A DNA stretch of 8,085 nucleotides from Streptomyces speibonae (GTDB taxonomy: Bacteria > Actinomycetota > Actinomycetes > Streptomycetales > Streptomycetaceae): positions 36,265-44,349 of the forward strand of contig KL568564.1 of the NCBI GenBank assembly GCA_000715605.1. The letters are read 5' to 3'. Positions 1 through 6,417 of the stretch are shown piece by piece (the first letter of the stretch is position 1; every line of letters starts with the position of its first letter). The notes below the pieces were generated by a model that worked only from the letters and a program-made list of their open reading frames with translations, did no database searches and had not been told where the DNA came from. Made by a program: the position numbers and the translations under genes.

Positions 1-77
1 CGGCGGGCGGCCGCCTCGGCGACGGCCTCCGGGTTCCGGGCACGGACCGTGGTGAGCTCGGGGATGCTGAGATTCAA
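1..77 (-). CDS. 5' end of gene downstream of iolC, probably aldolase-like (beta/alpha)8 protein (partial)
   Basis: Only the first 25 codons are visible; the gene runs off the left edge. The reading starts at a TTG (77 to 75) and gives LNLSIPELTTVRARNPEAV followed by an Ala/Arg-rich helix. A GGAG at 85-88 (complement) sits 7 nt before the TTG, and there is no in-frame ATG or GTG nearby, which decides the start. The start lies 13 bp beyond the iolC stop, so the two genes are almost certainly co-transcribed. In actinobacterial inositol clusters the gene after iolC commonly encodes a deoxyribose-phosphate-aldolase-like barrel protein (Cgl0159 family), and the short N-terminus fits what I remember of that family. 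The product name is therefore an inference from position and a weak sequence impression. The existence of the gene is better supported than its function. Confidence 0.6.
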   Translation of the reverse strand, partial: MNLSIPELTTVRARNPEAVAEAAAR

Positions 78-90
78 GGAAGGGCTCCGT

Positions 91-1080
91 TCAGGACTGG
101 TGCGGCAGGCCCGCGTCCGGCGAGGCGGCCCGCGCGAGCAGGTCCGCGACCTCCGGCCCGGTCGGCATGGCGGACGAGCAGGCGAGGCGCGAGGCGACGA
201 GGGCACCGGCGGCGTTGGCGTGGCGCATGGTCCGCTCCAGGTCCCAGCCGGAGAGCAGACCGTGGCAGAGCGAGCCGCCGAAGGCGTCGCCCGCGCCGAG
301 GCCGTTGACCACCTCGACCGGCACCGGCGGCACCTCGGTCCGGGCGCCGTCGCGGTGCACGGCGAGCACGCCCCGGGGTCCCTGCTTGACCACGGCCAGC
401 TCCACACCGGCCGCCAGCAGCGCCTCGGCGCACGCCTCGGGCTCGCGCACGCCCGTGGCGACCTCGCACTCCTCGAGGTTGCCGACCGCGACCGTGGCGT
501 GGCGCAGTGCCTCGCGGTAGTAGGGGCGGGCCTCATCGGGGTCGCGCCAGAACATGGGGCGCCAGTCCAGGTCGAAGACGGTGGTGCCGGCCTTGTCGCG
601 GGCGGCCAGCGCGTCGAGGGTGGCCGAGCGGCTCGGCTCCTCGCTCAGCCCCGTACCGGTGATCCAGAAGATTCCCGCCGCGCCCACGGCGGGCAGGTCC
701 AGCTCGTGGGTGTGGATCTCCAGGTCGGGTGCCTTGGGCCGGCGGTAGAAGTACAGCGGGAAGTCGTCCGGCGGGAAGATCTCGCAGAACGTGACGGGGG
801 TGGGGTACGCGGCGACCGGGGTGACCCACCGGTCGTCGACGCCGAAGTCCTTCAGCGCCTCGTGCAGGAAGGTGCCGAAGGGGTCGGCCCCCGTGCGGGT
901 GATCACCGCCGTGGAGCGGCCCAGCCGGGCGGCCGCGACCGCGACGTTGGCGGCCGAGCCGCCGAGGAACTTCCCGAAGGTCTCCACCCGCGACAGCGGC
1001 ACCCCGGTCTGCAGGGGGTAGAGATCGACCCCGATGCGACCCATGGTGATCAGGTCGAAATACTGTGGTGAGTCGGCCAT
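91..1080 (-). CDS. iolC: 5-dehydro-2-deoxygluconokinase (IolC), PfkB/ribokinase family
   Basis: A 329-residue cytoplasmic sugar kinase expected to phosphorylate 5-dehydro-2-deoxy-D-gluconate with ATP, the kinase step of myo-inositol breakdown. The N-terminus (DLITMGRIGVDLYPLQTG, residues 9-26) is characteristic of IolC, where the G-R-x-G-V-D-L-Y-P pattern binds substrate. PfkB signature 1 is GGSAANVA (40-47). Signature 2 is GLGAGDAFGG (about 260-269), which carries the anion hole and the catalytic base Asp265. Length is typical for the family, with no frameshift. The ATG at 1080 follows AGGAG (complement of 1090-1094) at a spacing of 9. It is the first gene of a leftward operon that continues into the gene at 1-77, and it is transcribed divergently from the transporter operon. 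Expression is probably controlled by the shared operator region at 1193-1260. Family assignment is secure. The exact substrate rests on IolC-specific N-terminal residues and on context. Confidence 0.93.
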   Translation of the reverse strand: MADSPQYFDLITMGRIGVDLYPLQTGVPLSRVETFGKFLGGSAANVAVAAARLGRSTAVITRTGADPFGTFLHEALKDFGVDDRWVTPVAAYPTPVTFCEIFPPDDFPLYFYRRPKAPDLEIHTHELDLPAVGAAGIFWITGTGLSEEPSRSATLDALAARDKAGTTVFDLDWRPMFWRDPDEARPYYREALRHATVAVGNLEECEVATGVREPEACAEALLAAGVELAVVKQGPRGVLAVHRDGARTEVPPVPVEVVNGLGAGDAFGGSLCHGLLSGWDLERTMRHANAAGALVASRLACSSAMPTGPEVADLLARAASPDAGLPHQS

Positions 1081-1089
1081 GAGGCGATG

Positions 1090-1124
1090 CTCCTGAAGCT
1101 GCTGGGGATGCGGGCCCCTTCAGG
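1090..1124 (-). promoter_or_regulatory. hairpin overlapping the iolC ribosome binding site
   Basis: In the iolC leader, CCTGAAG (1124 to 1118) can pair perfectly with CTTCAGG (1098 to 1092), and an inner GGG/CCC pairing could extend the fold. The second arm includes the first three bases of the AGGAG ribosome binding site (1094 to 1090). This could reduce translation initiation or simply be a chance fold in GC-rich DNA. Confidence 0.3.
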
Positions 1125-1170
1125 CCCTGCCACGGTGGGGACGTGCGTACCGGGGACCTGCCGCCTCTCA

Positions 1171-1200
1171 GGTGTAGGTCGCGCGGGGCGGCGATGTCAA
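1171..1200 (-). promoter_or_regulatory. putative promoter for iolC operon
   Basis: On the minus strand a perfect TTGACA -35 hexamer (1200 to 1195) is followed after 18 nt by TACACC (1176 to 1171), a weak -10 (17 nt would give CTACAC). This would start transcription near 1164, leaving a leader of about 85 nt before iolC. The -35 is strong. The -10 is poor, so the promoter may need an activator or the start point may differ. Confidence 0.5.
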
Positions 1201-1260
1201 TAGTTTGTACTTACATTCGGACGAGCGCGTGAAATGATGTCTTAACAAAGTATTGACAGC
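1193..1260. repeat. inverted repeat / putative shared operator between divergent promoters
   Basis: Two arms read outward from a dyad at 1226.5. The right arm is 1237-1258 on the plus strand and the left arm is 1216 to 1195 on the minus strand. Both fit ATGT-N4-ACAAA-N-TATTGACA, 17 identical bases of 22. The inner parts are the palindromic boxes TGTACTTACA (1206-1215) and TGTCTTAACA (1238-1247), whose centres are 32 bp apart, about three helical turns. The outer parts include the two -35 hexamers. TGTCTTAACA fits the Corynebacterium glutamicum IolR consensus as I recall it (KGWCHTRACA), so a GntR-type inositol regulator is a reasonable but unproven candidate. Confidence 0.65.
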
Positions 1261-1281
1261 GGCCGGAACTGGGGATTGGAT
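1253..1281 (+). promoter_or_regulatory. putative promoter for transporter-iolE-iolG operon
   Basis: A perfect TTGACA (1253-1258) is followed by a 17-nt spacer and TTGGAT (1276-1281), which is close to the TAGGAT-like -10 of Streptomyces housekeeping promoters. A start near 1288 would leave a leader of about 113 nt. It is the mirror image of the iolC promoter around position 1226.5. Confidence 0.6.
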
Positions 1282-1301
1282 CGCGTCCCAGCACGACAGC
1301 C

Positions 1302-1317
1302 GTGTGCCACGGCACAC
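1302..1317. repeat. 16-bp palindrome in the transporter-operon leader
   Basis: GTGTGCC (1302-1308) and GGCACAC (1311-1317) are perfect inverted repeats separated by AC. The site lies about 15-30 nt downstream of the predicted start of transcription, a usual place for a repressor roadblock. As RNA the loop would be tight, so a DNA-binding site is the more natural reading. The regulator is unknown, and it differs in sequence from the TGT..ACA boxes upstream. Confidence 0.4.
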
Positions 1318-1400
1318 ACCCGGATTCCCGGGCCTTCCGGGCACCGGAGATACTCGGACCTTCGCCCTTTCCCCGTGTAGCACAGTGAGGTGCAGGACAG

Positions 1401-2420
1401 ATGGACCGCTCTTCTCACACCCGCTCCCGCAGAATCGCGCCGTACGTCGCGGTCGCAGCGGCAGCCGCCCTGACCCTCGCCGGCTGTTCCAGCTCCTCCG
1501 GCGGCAAGAAGTCCGAGGAAGGCGGCGGCGACTCCTCGGCCGGCAAGGCCTCCACGCCCCGCATGACGGTCGCCCTCGTCACCCACCAGTCCCCCGGCGA
1601 CACCTTCTGGGACATCGTCCGCAAGGGCGCCCAGGCCGCCGCCGACAAGGACAACGTCAAGCTCGTCTACTCCGCCGACCCCAACGCGGGCAACCAGGCC
1701 ACCCTGGTGCAGAACGCGATCGACCAGAAGGTCGACGGCATCGCGGTCACCCTCGCCAAGCCCGACGCCCTCAAGGGCGTCATAGCCAAGGCCGAGGCCG
1801 CCGGCATCCCGGTCGTCGGCCTCAACTCCGGCGTGAGCGACTGGAAGGACCTCGGCCTGCTGGAGTTCTTCGGCCAGGACGAGTCCGTGGCGGGCGAGGC
1901 CTTCGGCAAGAAGCTCAACGAGGTCGGAGCCAAGAACGCCGTCTGCGTCGTCCAGGAGCAGGGCAACGTCGGCCTGACCCAGCGCTGCGACGGCGTGAAG
2001 AAGACCTTCGAGGGGGAGACCCAGGTCCTCAACGTCAACGGCACCGACATGCCCTCCGTCAAGTCGACGATCACCGCCAAGCTCAAGCAGGACTCCGCCA
2101 TCGACTACGTCGTCACCCTCGGCGCCCCCTTCGCGCTGACCGCGGTGCAGTCGGTCGAGGAGTCCGGCAGCAAGGCGAAGGTCGCCACCTTCGACCTGAA
2201 CAAGCAGCTGACCGGCGCGATCAAGGACGGCGACATCCAGTTCGCCGTCGACCAGCAGCCCTACCTCCAGGGCTACCTCGCCGTCGACGGACTGTGGCTC
2301 TACAAGAACAACGGCAACTACAGCGGCGGCGGTGAGCAGCCCGTGCTGACCGGCCCGGCGTTCGTCGACGAGTCCAATGTCGACACGATCTCCGAGTTCG
2401 CCGCGAAGGGCACTCGGTGA
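1401..2420 (+). CDS. ABC transporter sugar/polyol-binding lipoprotein
   Basis: A 339-residue extracytoplasmic binding protein of the type I periplasmic-binding fold (ribose/inositol-binding class, Peripla_BP_4-like). The N-terminus has basic residues (R8, R10, R11), an Ala-rich hydrophobic stretch (13-27) and the lipobox LAGC with lipidated Cys29. A Ser/Gly/Lys/Glu-rich linker runs to about residue 53 before the first beta strand (MTVALVTHQSPGDTFWDIV). Later landmarks typical of the fold are the IDQKVDGIAVTL segment, the hinge segment AAGIPVVGLNSG, and FAVDQQPYLQGYLAVDGLW near the C-terminus. The ATG at 1401 is preceded by GAGG (1387-1390) and AGGA (1394-1397). It is the first gene of an operon, and its stop overlaps the permease start. 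Linkage to iolC, iolE-like and iolG-like genes suggests an inositol or inositol-like ligand. The ligand itself cannot be read from the sequence. Confidence 0.9.
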   Translation: MDRSSHTRSRRIAPYVAVAAAAALTLAGCSSSSGGKKSEEGGGDSSAGKASTPRMTVALVTHQSPGDTFWDIVRKGAQAAADKDNVKLVYSADPNAGNQATLVQNAIDQKVDGIAVTLAKPDALKGVIAKAEAAGIPVVGLNSGVSDWKDLGLLEFFGQDESVAGEAFGKKLNEVGAKNAVCVVQEQGNVGLTQRCDGVKKTFEGETQVLNVNGTDMPSVKSTITAKLKQDSAIDYVVTLGAPFALTAVQSVEESGSKAKVATFDLNKQLTGAIKDGDIQFAVDQQPYLQGYLAVDGLWLYKNNGNYSGGGEQPVLTGPAFVDESNVDTISEFAAKGTR

Positions 2421-3496
2421 TGAGTATGGCTCAACAGGCTGAGCCGGCGGTGAACACACCGCCGGCCCCCGGCCCCAAGCAGACCGACGGCCGGACCGCG
2501 CGCCGACCGCTGGCCCTGCGCCTGCTCGCCCGGCCCGAGGTCGGGGTGTTCCTCGGTGCCGTCGCCGTCATGGTGTTCTTCCTCGTCACCGCGCCGCCGG
2601 TGCGGGACGGCAGCTCCATGGCGAACATCCTGTACCAGTCGTCGACCATCGGGATCATGGCCCTGCCCGTGGCCCTGCTGATGATCGGCGGCGAGTTCGA
2701 CCTCTCGGCCGGTGTCGCCGTCGTCACCTCGGCGCTCACCGCCAGCATGCTCAGCTACCAGCTCACCATGAACGTCTGGGTGGGCGTGATCGTCGCCCTG
2801 GCGGTCTCCCTCGCCGTCGGTATGTTCAACGGCTGGATGCTGGTCAGAACGGGGCTGCCCAGCTTCCTGGTCACCCTCGGCACCTTCCTGATCCTCCAGG
2901 GCGTCAACCTCGCGGTGACCAAGCTGGTCACCGGCAACGTCGCCACCGACGACATCAGCGACATGGACGGCTTCGACCAGGCCAAGGCGCTCTTCGCCTC
3001 CAGCTTCGAGGTCGGCGGCGTCCAGGTGAAGATCACCGTCGTGTGGTGGCTGGTCTTCGCCGCCCTGGCCACCTGGGTGCTGCTGCGCACCAAGTACGGC
3101 AACTGGATCTTCGCGGTGGGCGGCAACAAGGAGAGCGCCCGCGCGGTCGGCGTCCCCGTCACCTTCACCAAGATCTCGCTGTTCATGCTGGTCGGCTTCG
3201 GCGCCTGGTTCGTGGGCATGCACAACCTGTTCTCCTTCAACACCGTGCAGTCCGGCGAGGGCGTGGGCCAGGAGCTGATCTACATCGCCGCGGCGGTCAT
3301 CGGGGGCTGCCTGCTGACCGGCGGCTACGGCTCCGCGATCGGCCCGGTCTTCGGCGCGTTCATGTTCGGCATGGTGCAGCAGGGCATCGTCTACGCCGGC
3401 TGGAACCCCGACTGGTTCAAGGCCTTCCTCGGCGTGATGCTCCTCGGCGCCGTCCTCATCAATCTGTGGGTCCAGCGCACGGCGACCCGGAGGTGA
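2420..3496 (+). CDS. ABC transporter permease, RbsC/BPD_transp_2 family
   Basis: A 358-residue integral membrane protein forming the channel of a carbohydrate ABC importer. After a Pro/Arg-rich cytoplasmic N-terminus (about 1-39), the first membrane helix spans about 41-58, and many hydrophobic helices follow. The motif GGEFDLSAG (90-98) corresponds to the GG-x-DLS-x-G motif of this family, and [12 protein letters not shown] (234-245) is the cytoplasmic loop expected to contact the ATPase. The start is ambiguous. ATG 2420 overlaps the previous stop by one base and lies 9 nt after AAGGG (2406-2410 region). GTG 2417 (6 nt spacing, 4-bp overlap) and ATG 2426 are alternatives. The protein body is the same in all cases. 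It is translationally coupled to the binding protein and followed by the ATPase gene. It probably works as a homodimer, since only one permease gene is present. Confidence 0.9.
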   Translation: MSMAQQAEPAVNTPPAPGPKQTDGRTARRPLALRLLARPEVGVFLGAVAVMVFFLVTAPPVRDGSSMANILYQSSTIGIMALPVALLMIGGEFDLSAGVAVVTSALTASMLSYQLTMNVWVGVIVALAVSLAVGMFNGWMLVRTGLPSFLVTLGTFLILQGVNLAVTKLVTGNVATDDISDMDGFDQAKALFASSFEVGGVQVKITVVWWLVFAALATWVLLRTKYGNWIFAVGGNKESARAVGVPVTFTKISLFMLVGFGAWFVGMHNLFSFNTVQSGEGVGQELIYIAAAVIGGCLLTGGYGSAIGPVFGAFMFGMVQQGIVYAGWNPDWFKAFLGVMLLGAVLINLWVQRTATRR

Positions 3497-3501
3497 CCGC
3501 A

Positions 3502-4413
3502 ATGACCGACAACACCACCGGCACCCAGGGCGCCGCCACCAGCGACACCGCGCCGGACGGCGACCGCCCCCTGGTCGAACTCCGCGCGGCCGGCAAGTCC
3601 TACGGCAACATCCGCGCCCTGCACGGCGTCGACCTCGCCGTCCACCCCGGCAGGGTCACCTGCGTCCTCGGGGACAACGGCGCCGGCAAATCCACCCTCA
3701 TCAAGATCATCTCCGGGTTGCACCAGCACACCGAGGGCGAGTTCCTCGTCGACGGCGAACCGGTGCGCTTCTCCACCCCCCGTGAGGCCCTCGACCGGGG
3801 CATCGCCACCGTCTACCAGGACCTCGCCGTCGTCCCGCTGATGCCGGTGTGGCGCAACTTCTTCCTCGGCTCCGAGATGACCAAGGGGCCCTGGCCGCTG
3901 CGCCGCCTCGACATCGACCGGATGAAGCAGACCGCCGACCACGAGCTGCGCGAGATGGGCATCGTCCTGGACGACCTGGAGCAGCCCATCGGCACCCTCT
4001 CCGGCGGCCAGCGCCAGTGCGTCGCCATCGCCCGCGCCGTGTACTTCGGCGCCCGCGTCCTCATCCTCGACGAGCCCACCGCCGCCCTCGGCGTCAAACA
4101 GTCCGGCGTGGTCCTGAAGTACATCGCCATGGCCCGCGACCGCGGCCTCGGCGTCATCTTCATCACCCACAACCCGCACCACGCCTACATGGTCGGCGAC
4201 CACTTCAGCGTGCTGCGCCTGGGCACCCTGGAACTGTCCGCCGGCCGCAGCGAGATCGGCCTGGAGGAACTGACCAACCACATGGCCGGCGGAGCCGAAC
4301 TCGCCGCCCTCAAGCACGAGCTGGCACAGGTGCGCGGCGTGGACACCGAAGGCCTCCCCGAGGAGGGCGACCTCCAGGCCCCCGCGGCCGCAACCCCGGA
4401 AGGAAAGTCCTGA
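3502..4413 (+). CDS. ABC transporter ATP-binding protein, single-domain carbohydrate type
   Basis: A 303-residue nucleotide-binding subunit that would power the importer. All the key elements are present: Walker [10 protein letters not shown] (57-65), Q-loop Gln106 in TVYQD, ABC signature LSGGQ (166-170), Walker B VLILDE (186-191) and switch His223 in ITHN. Members of the RbsA/MglA/XylG class usually have two fused domains (about 500 residues). This protein has one, like FrcA-type ATPases, so a homodimer is expected. Residues 1-23 and about 262-303 are poorly ordered-looking extensions outside the core domain. A perfect GGAGGTGA (3489-3496) sits 5 nt before the ATG and contains the permease stop codon, which fixes the start. 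The next gene begins one base after its stop, so the transporter and catabolic enzymes are made from one message. Confidence 0.92.
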   Translation: MTDNTTGTQGAATSDTAPDGDRPLVELRAAGKSYGNIRALHGVDLAVHPGRVTCVLGDNGAGKSTLIKIISGLHQHTEGEFLVDGEPVRFSTPREALDRGIATVYQDLAVVPLMPVWRNFFLGSEMTKGPWPLRRLDIDRMKQTADHELREMGIVLDDLEQPIGTLSGGQRQCVAIARAVYFGARVLILDEPTAALGVKQSGVVLKYIAMARDRGLGVIFITHNPHHAYMVGDHFSVLRLGTLELSAGRSEIGLEELTNHMAGGAELAALKHELAQVRGVDTEGLPEEGDLQAPAAATPEGKS

Positions 4414-4414
4414 C

Positions 4415-5317
4415 ATGGCAGTCGCGCTCGACCGCATCCGGGTCGGATCCGCCCCCGACTCCTGGGGCGTCTGGTTCCCCGACGACCCCCAGCAGGTGCC
4501 CTGGCAGCGCTTCCTCGACGAGGTCGCCGAGGCCGGCTACTCCTGGATCGAACTCGGCCCCTACGGCTACCTCCCCACCGACGCGGCCCGCCTCACCGAC
4601 GAGGTGGAGCGGCGGGGCCTGAAGGTCTCCGCCGGCACCATCTTCTGCGGACTGCACCGCGGCCCCTCCGAGTGGGACGCCACCTGGGAACAGGTCAGCC
4701 GCGTCGCCGCGCTCACCCGCGCCATGAAGGCCGAGCACCTCGTCGTCATCCCGTCCTTCTGGCGCGACGACAAGACCGCCGAGGTCCTGGAACCCCCGGA
4801 GCTCACCACCGAGCAGTGGGGCCACCTCAGCACGGGCATGGAACGCCTGGGCCGCGAGGTGAAGGAGACCTACGGGCTCGACATCGTCGTCCACCCGCAC
4901 GCCGACACCCACATCGACACCGAGGAGCACGTCGAGCGCTTCCTCGACTCCACCGACTCCTCCCTGGTCAACCTCTGCCTGGACACCGGCCACTACGCCT
5001 ACTGCGGGGGCGACAGCGTCAAGCTGATCGAGACCTACGGCGAGCGCATCGGCTACCTCCACCTCAAGCAGGTCGACCCGGAGATCCTCGCCGACGTCGT
5101 CAAGAACGGGGTCCCCTTCGGGCCCGCCGTCCAGCGCGGCGTGATGTGCGAACCGCCCGCCGGCGTCCCCGAGCTGGGCCCCGTCCTCACGGCCGCCCAG
5201 AAGCTGGGCGTGGACCTGTTCGCCATCGTCGAGCAGGACATGTACCCCTGCGAGCCGGACAAGCCGCTGCCCATCGCCGTACGCACCCGCAAGTTCCTGC
5301 GCTCCTGCGGCGCCTGA
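4415..5317 (+). CDS. iolE: IolE-like inosose dehydratase / TIM-barrel sugar isomerase (AP_endonuc_2 family)
   Basis: A 300-residue xylose-isomerase-like TIM barrel. It probably acts on 2-keto-myo-inositol, removing water as IolE does. The region [19 protein letters not shown] (158-176), then CLDTGHYAY (188-196) and [12 protein letters not shown] (214-225), resembles the IolE pattern H-H-x(n)-D-T/S-G-H-x(n)-H-x-K-x-V. Candidate metal or catalytic residues are His160/His162, Asp190, His193, His216 and Glu273 (in AIVEQD). The N-terminal SAPDSWG and ELGPYGYLP segments also fit inosose dehydratase-like proteins. The ATG is 1 bp after the ATPase stop, with GGAAGGA (4398-4404) upstream. An inosose isomerase (IolI-type) or another ketose epimerase is the main alternative, because the family changes substrate easily. 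The neighbouring iolG-like gene and the divergent iolC favour the inositol pathway. Confidence 0.75.
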   Translation: MAVALDRIRVGSAPDSWGVWFPDDPQQVPWQRFLDEVAEAGYSWIELGPYGYLPTDAARLTDEVERRGLKVSAGTIFCGLHRGPSEWDATWEQVSRVAALTRAMKAEHLVVIPSFWRDDKTAEVLEPPELTTEQWGHLSTGMERLGREVKETYGLDIVVHPHADTHIDTEEHVERFLDSTDSSLVNLCLDTGHYAYCGGDSVKLIETYGERIGYLHLKQVDPEILADVVKNGVPFGPAVQRGVMCEPPAGVPELGPVLTAAQKLGVDLFAIVEQDMYPCEPDKPLPIAVRTRKFLRSCGA

Positions 5318-5339
5318 CGACCTCGAAGGGAGGCGGAGG

Positions 5340-6359
5340 ATGAACCGGGGCGGACCGCTGCGCGTCGCCGTCATCGGCGCCGGCCGCATGGGCGCGGACC
5401 ACGTCCGCCGCATCGACCGGCTCATCAGCGGCGCGCGGGTCACCGCCGTCGTGGACATCGACGCCGCACGGGCCGAGGCCGTCGCCGCGGACGTCGAGGG
5501 CTGCACCGCCCACACCGACCCGGCCGCCGCGATGGCGTCGGCCGACGTCGACGCCGTGATCGTCGCGTCCTCGGGCCCGGCCCACGAGGCCGCCCTGCTG
5601 ACCGCGTTCGAGCGCGATCTGCCCGTCCTGTGCGAGAAGCCGCTCACGCCCGACGCGGCGTCCGCGCTGCGCGTCATGGAGGCCGAACAGACCCTCGGCC
5701 ACCGCAGGGTCCAGGTCGGCTTCATGCGCCGCTACGACACCGAGTACACGCACCTCAAGGCCCTGCTGGACAGCGGCCGGCTGGGCCGCCCGCTCATGCT
5801 GCACAACCGGCACCGCAACGTCGCCAGCCCGTCCTTCTTCACCAGCGCCATGCTCATCAGCGACTCCGTGGCCCACGAGGTGGACGCCACCCGCTGGCTG
5901 CTCGGCCACGAGATCACCGCCGTGACGGTGCTGCGCCCCACCCCGTCCGCCGGCGCCCCCGAGGGACTGCGCGACCCCCAGTTCGTCGTCCTCGAGACCG
6001 ACGGCGGCGCCCTCTCCGACGTGGAGATCTTCGTCAACTGCGGCTTCGGCTACCAGGTGCAGGCCGAGGCCGTCTGTGAACGCGGCACCGCCCGCATCGG
6101 CGACGGCCACGCCCTGGTCACCCACACCGACGGCCGCTGGGGCGGCGCCATCACCCAGGACTGGACCGAACGCTTCGCCCAGGCCTACGACGACGAGATC
6201 CGGGCCTGGGTCGACGCCACCCGCGCGGGCCGGGTCACCGGCCCGAGCGTCTGGGACGGCTATGCCGCCGCGGCCGTCTGCGAGGCGGGCGTGCGCGCGC
6301 TGGAGAACGGCGGCAGGGTGACCGTCGACCTGGTGGACAAGCCCCCGCTCTACCGCTGA
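5340..6359 (+). CDS. inositol 2-dehydrogenase-like oxidoreductase (Gfo/Idh/MocA family)
   Basis: A 339-residue NAD(P)-dependent dehydrogenase expected to oxidise myo-inositol, or another isomer, to a keto-inositol. The N-terminal Rossmann motif is [13 protein letters not shown] (9-21), and Asp39 at the end of strand 2 suggests NAD preference. CEKPL (98-102) supplies catalytic Lys100. DSVAH (175-179) supplies the Asp-x3-His pair, matching the Lys97/Asp172/His176 triad of Bacillus IolG with a constant offset of three. Length is normal. The start is set by GGGAGGCGGAGG (5328-5339) directly upstream. It lies 22 bp after the iolE-like gene and is the last gene of the rightward operon, ending 58 bp before a convergent gene. 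Two further family members lie just downstream, so the isomer each one uses is uncertain. That is why the symbol iolG is withheld. Confidence 0.85.
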   Translation: MNRGGPLRVAVIGAGRMGADHVRRIDRLISGARVTAVVDIDAARAEAVAADVEGCTAHTDPAAAMASADVDAVIVASSGPAHEAALLTAFERDLPVLCEKPLTPDAASALRVMEAEQTLGHRRVQVGFMRRYDTEYTHLKALLDSGRLGRPLMLHNRHRNVASPSFFTSAMLISDSVAHEVDATRWLLGHEITAVTVLRPTPSAGAPEGLRDPQFVVLETDGGALSDVEIFVNCGFGYQVQAEAVCERGTARIGDGHALVTHTDGRWGGAITQDWTERFAQAYDDEIRAWVDATRAGRVTGPSVWDGYAAAAVCEAGVRALENGGRVTVDLVDKPPLYR

Positions 6360-6417
6360 CCCGCCCCGCGTGCGGCCGCCCCAGCGGGACGGACGCGCGC
6401 ACACCGGCCGCGTGAGG
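6360..6417. terminator. possible bidirectional terminator between convergent genes
   Basis: GCGGCCG (6372-6378) can pair with CGGCCGC (6405-6411). The stem extends by C-G and two G-U pairs to 6369-6414, for about 10 bp around a 26-nt GC-rich loop. There is no T tract, which is common for Streptomyces terminators. Position between converging operons supports the role, but the stem could be chance at this GC content. Confidence 0.35.

Larger units (their letters stand above)
1081..1400. promoter_or_regulatory. divergent intergenic control region
   Basis: This 320-bp stretch between iolC (leftward) and the binding-protein gene (rightward) contains no credible gene. From left to right it holds the iolC leader with a hairpin whose arm overlaps the ribosome binding site (1090-1124), an AT-richer core with two outward-facing promoters and paired inverted boxes (1171-1281), and the leader of the transporter operon with a 16-bp palindrome (1302-1317) and a short GC stem (1327-1331 with 1337-1341). 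The core at about 1195-1258 is clearly less GC-rich than its surroundings, as expected for a promoter/operator block. Confidence 0.85.

Noticed and set aside
49..1071. Plus-strand open frame of 340 codons opposite iolC
   Set aside because: Arg/Gly-rich translation without a domain; the minus-strand IolC has full family motifs over the same bases.
1282..1400. Riboswitch or attenuator in the transporter leader
   Set aside because: I could find only a short palindrome and a 5-bp GC stem, with no conserved aptamer-like architecture or terminator with T tract.
1242..2459. Minus-strand open frame across the promoter region and the lipoprotein gene
   Set aside because: It would run through the binding-protein gene on the opposite strand and into the promoter core. 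The sequence is Gly/Asp/Val-rich and featureless.
2318..3502. Long minus-strand open frame of 394 codons opposite the permease gene
   Set aside because: Its translation is a His/Asp/Gly-rich low-complexity sequence with no domain, a product of GC-rich codon bias opposite a clear membrane protein.
4310..5725. Long minus-strand open frame of 471 codons opposite the iolE-like and iolG-like genes
   Set aside because: It crosses two well-supported genes, is compositionally odd and shows no motif.
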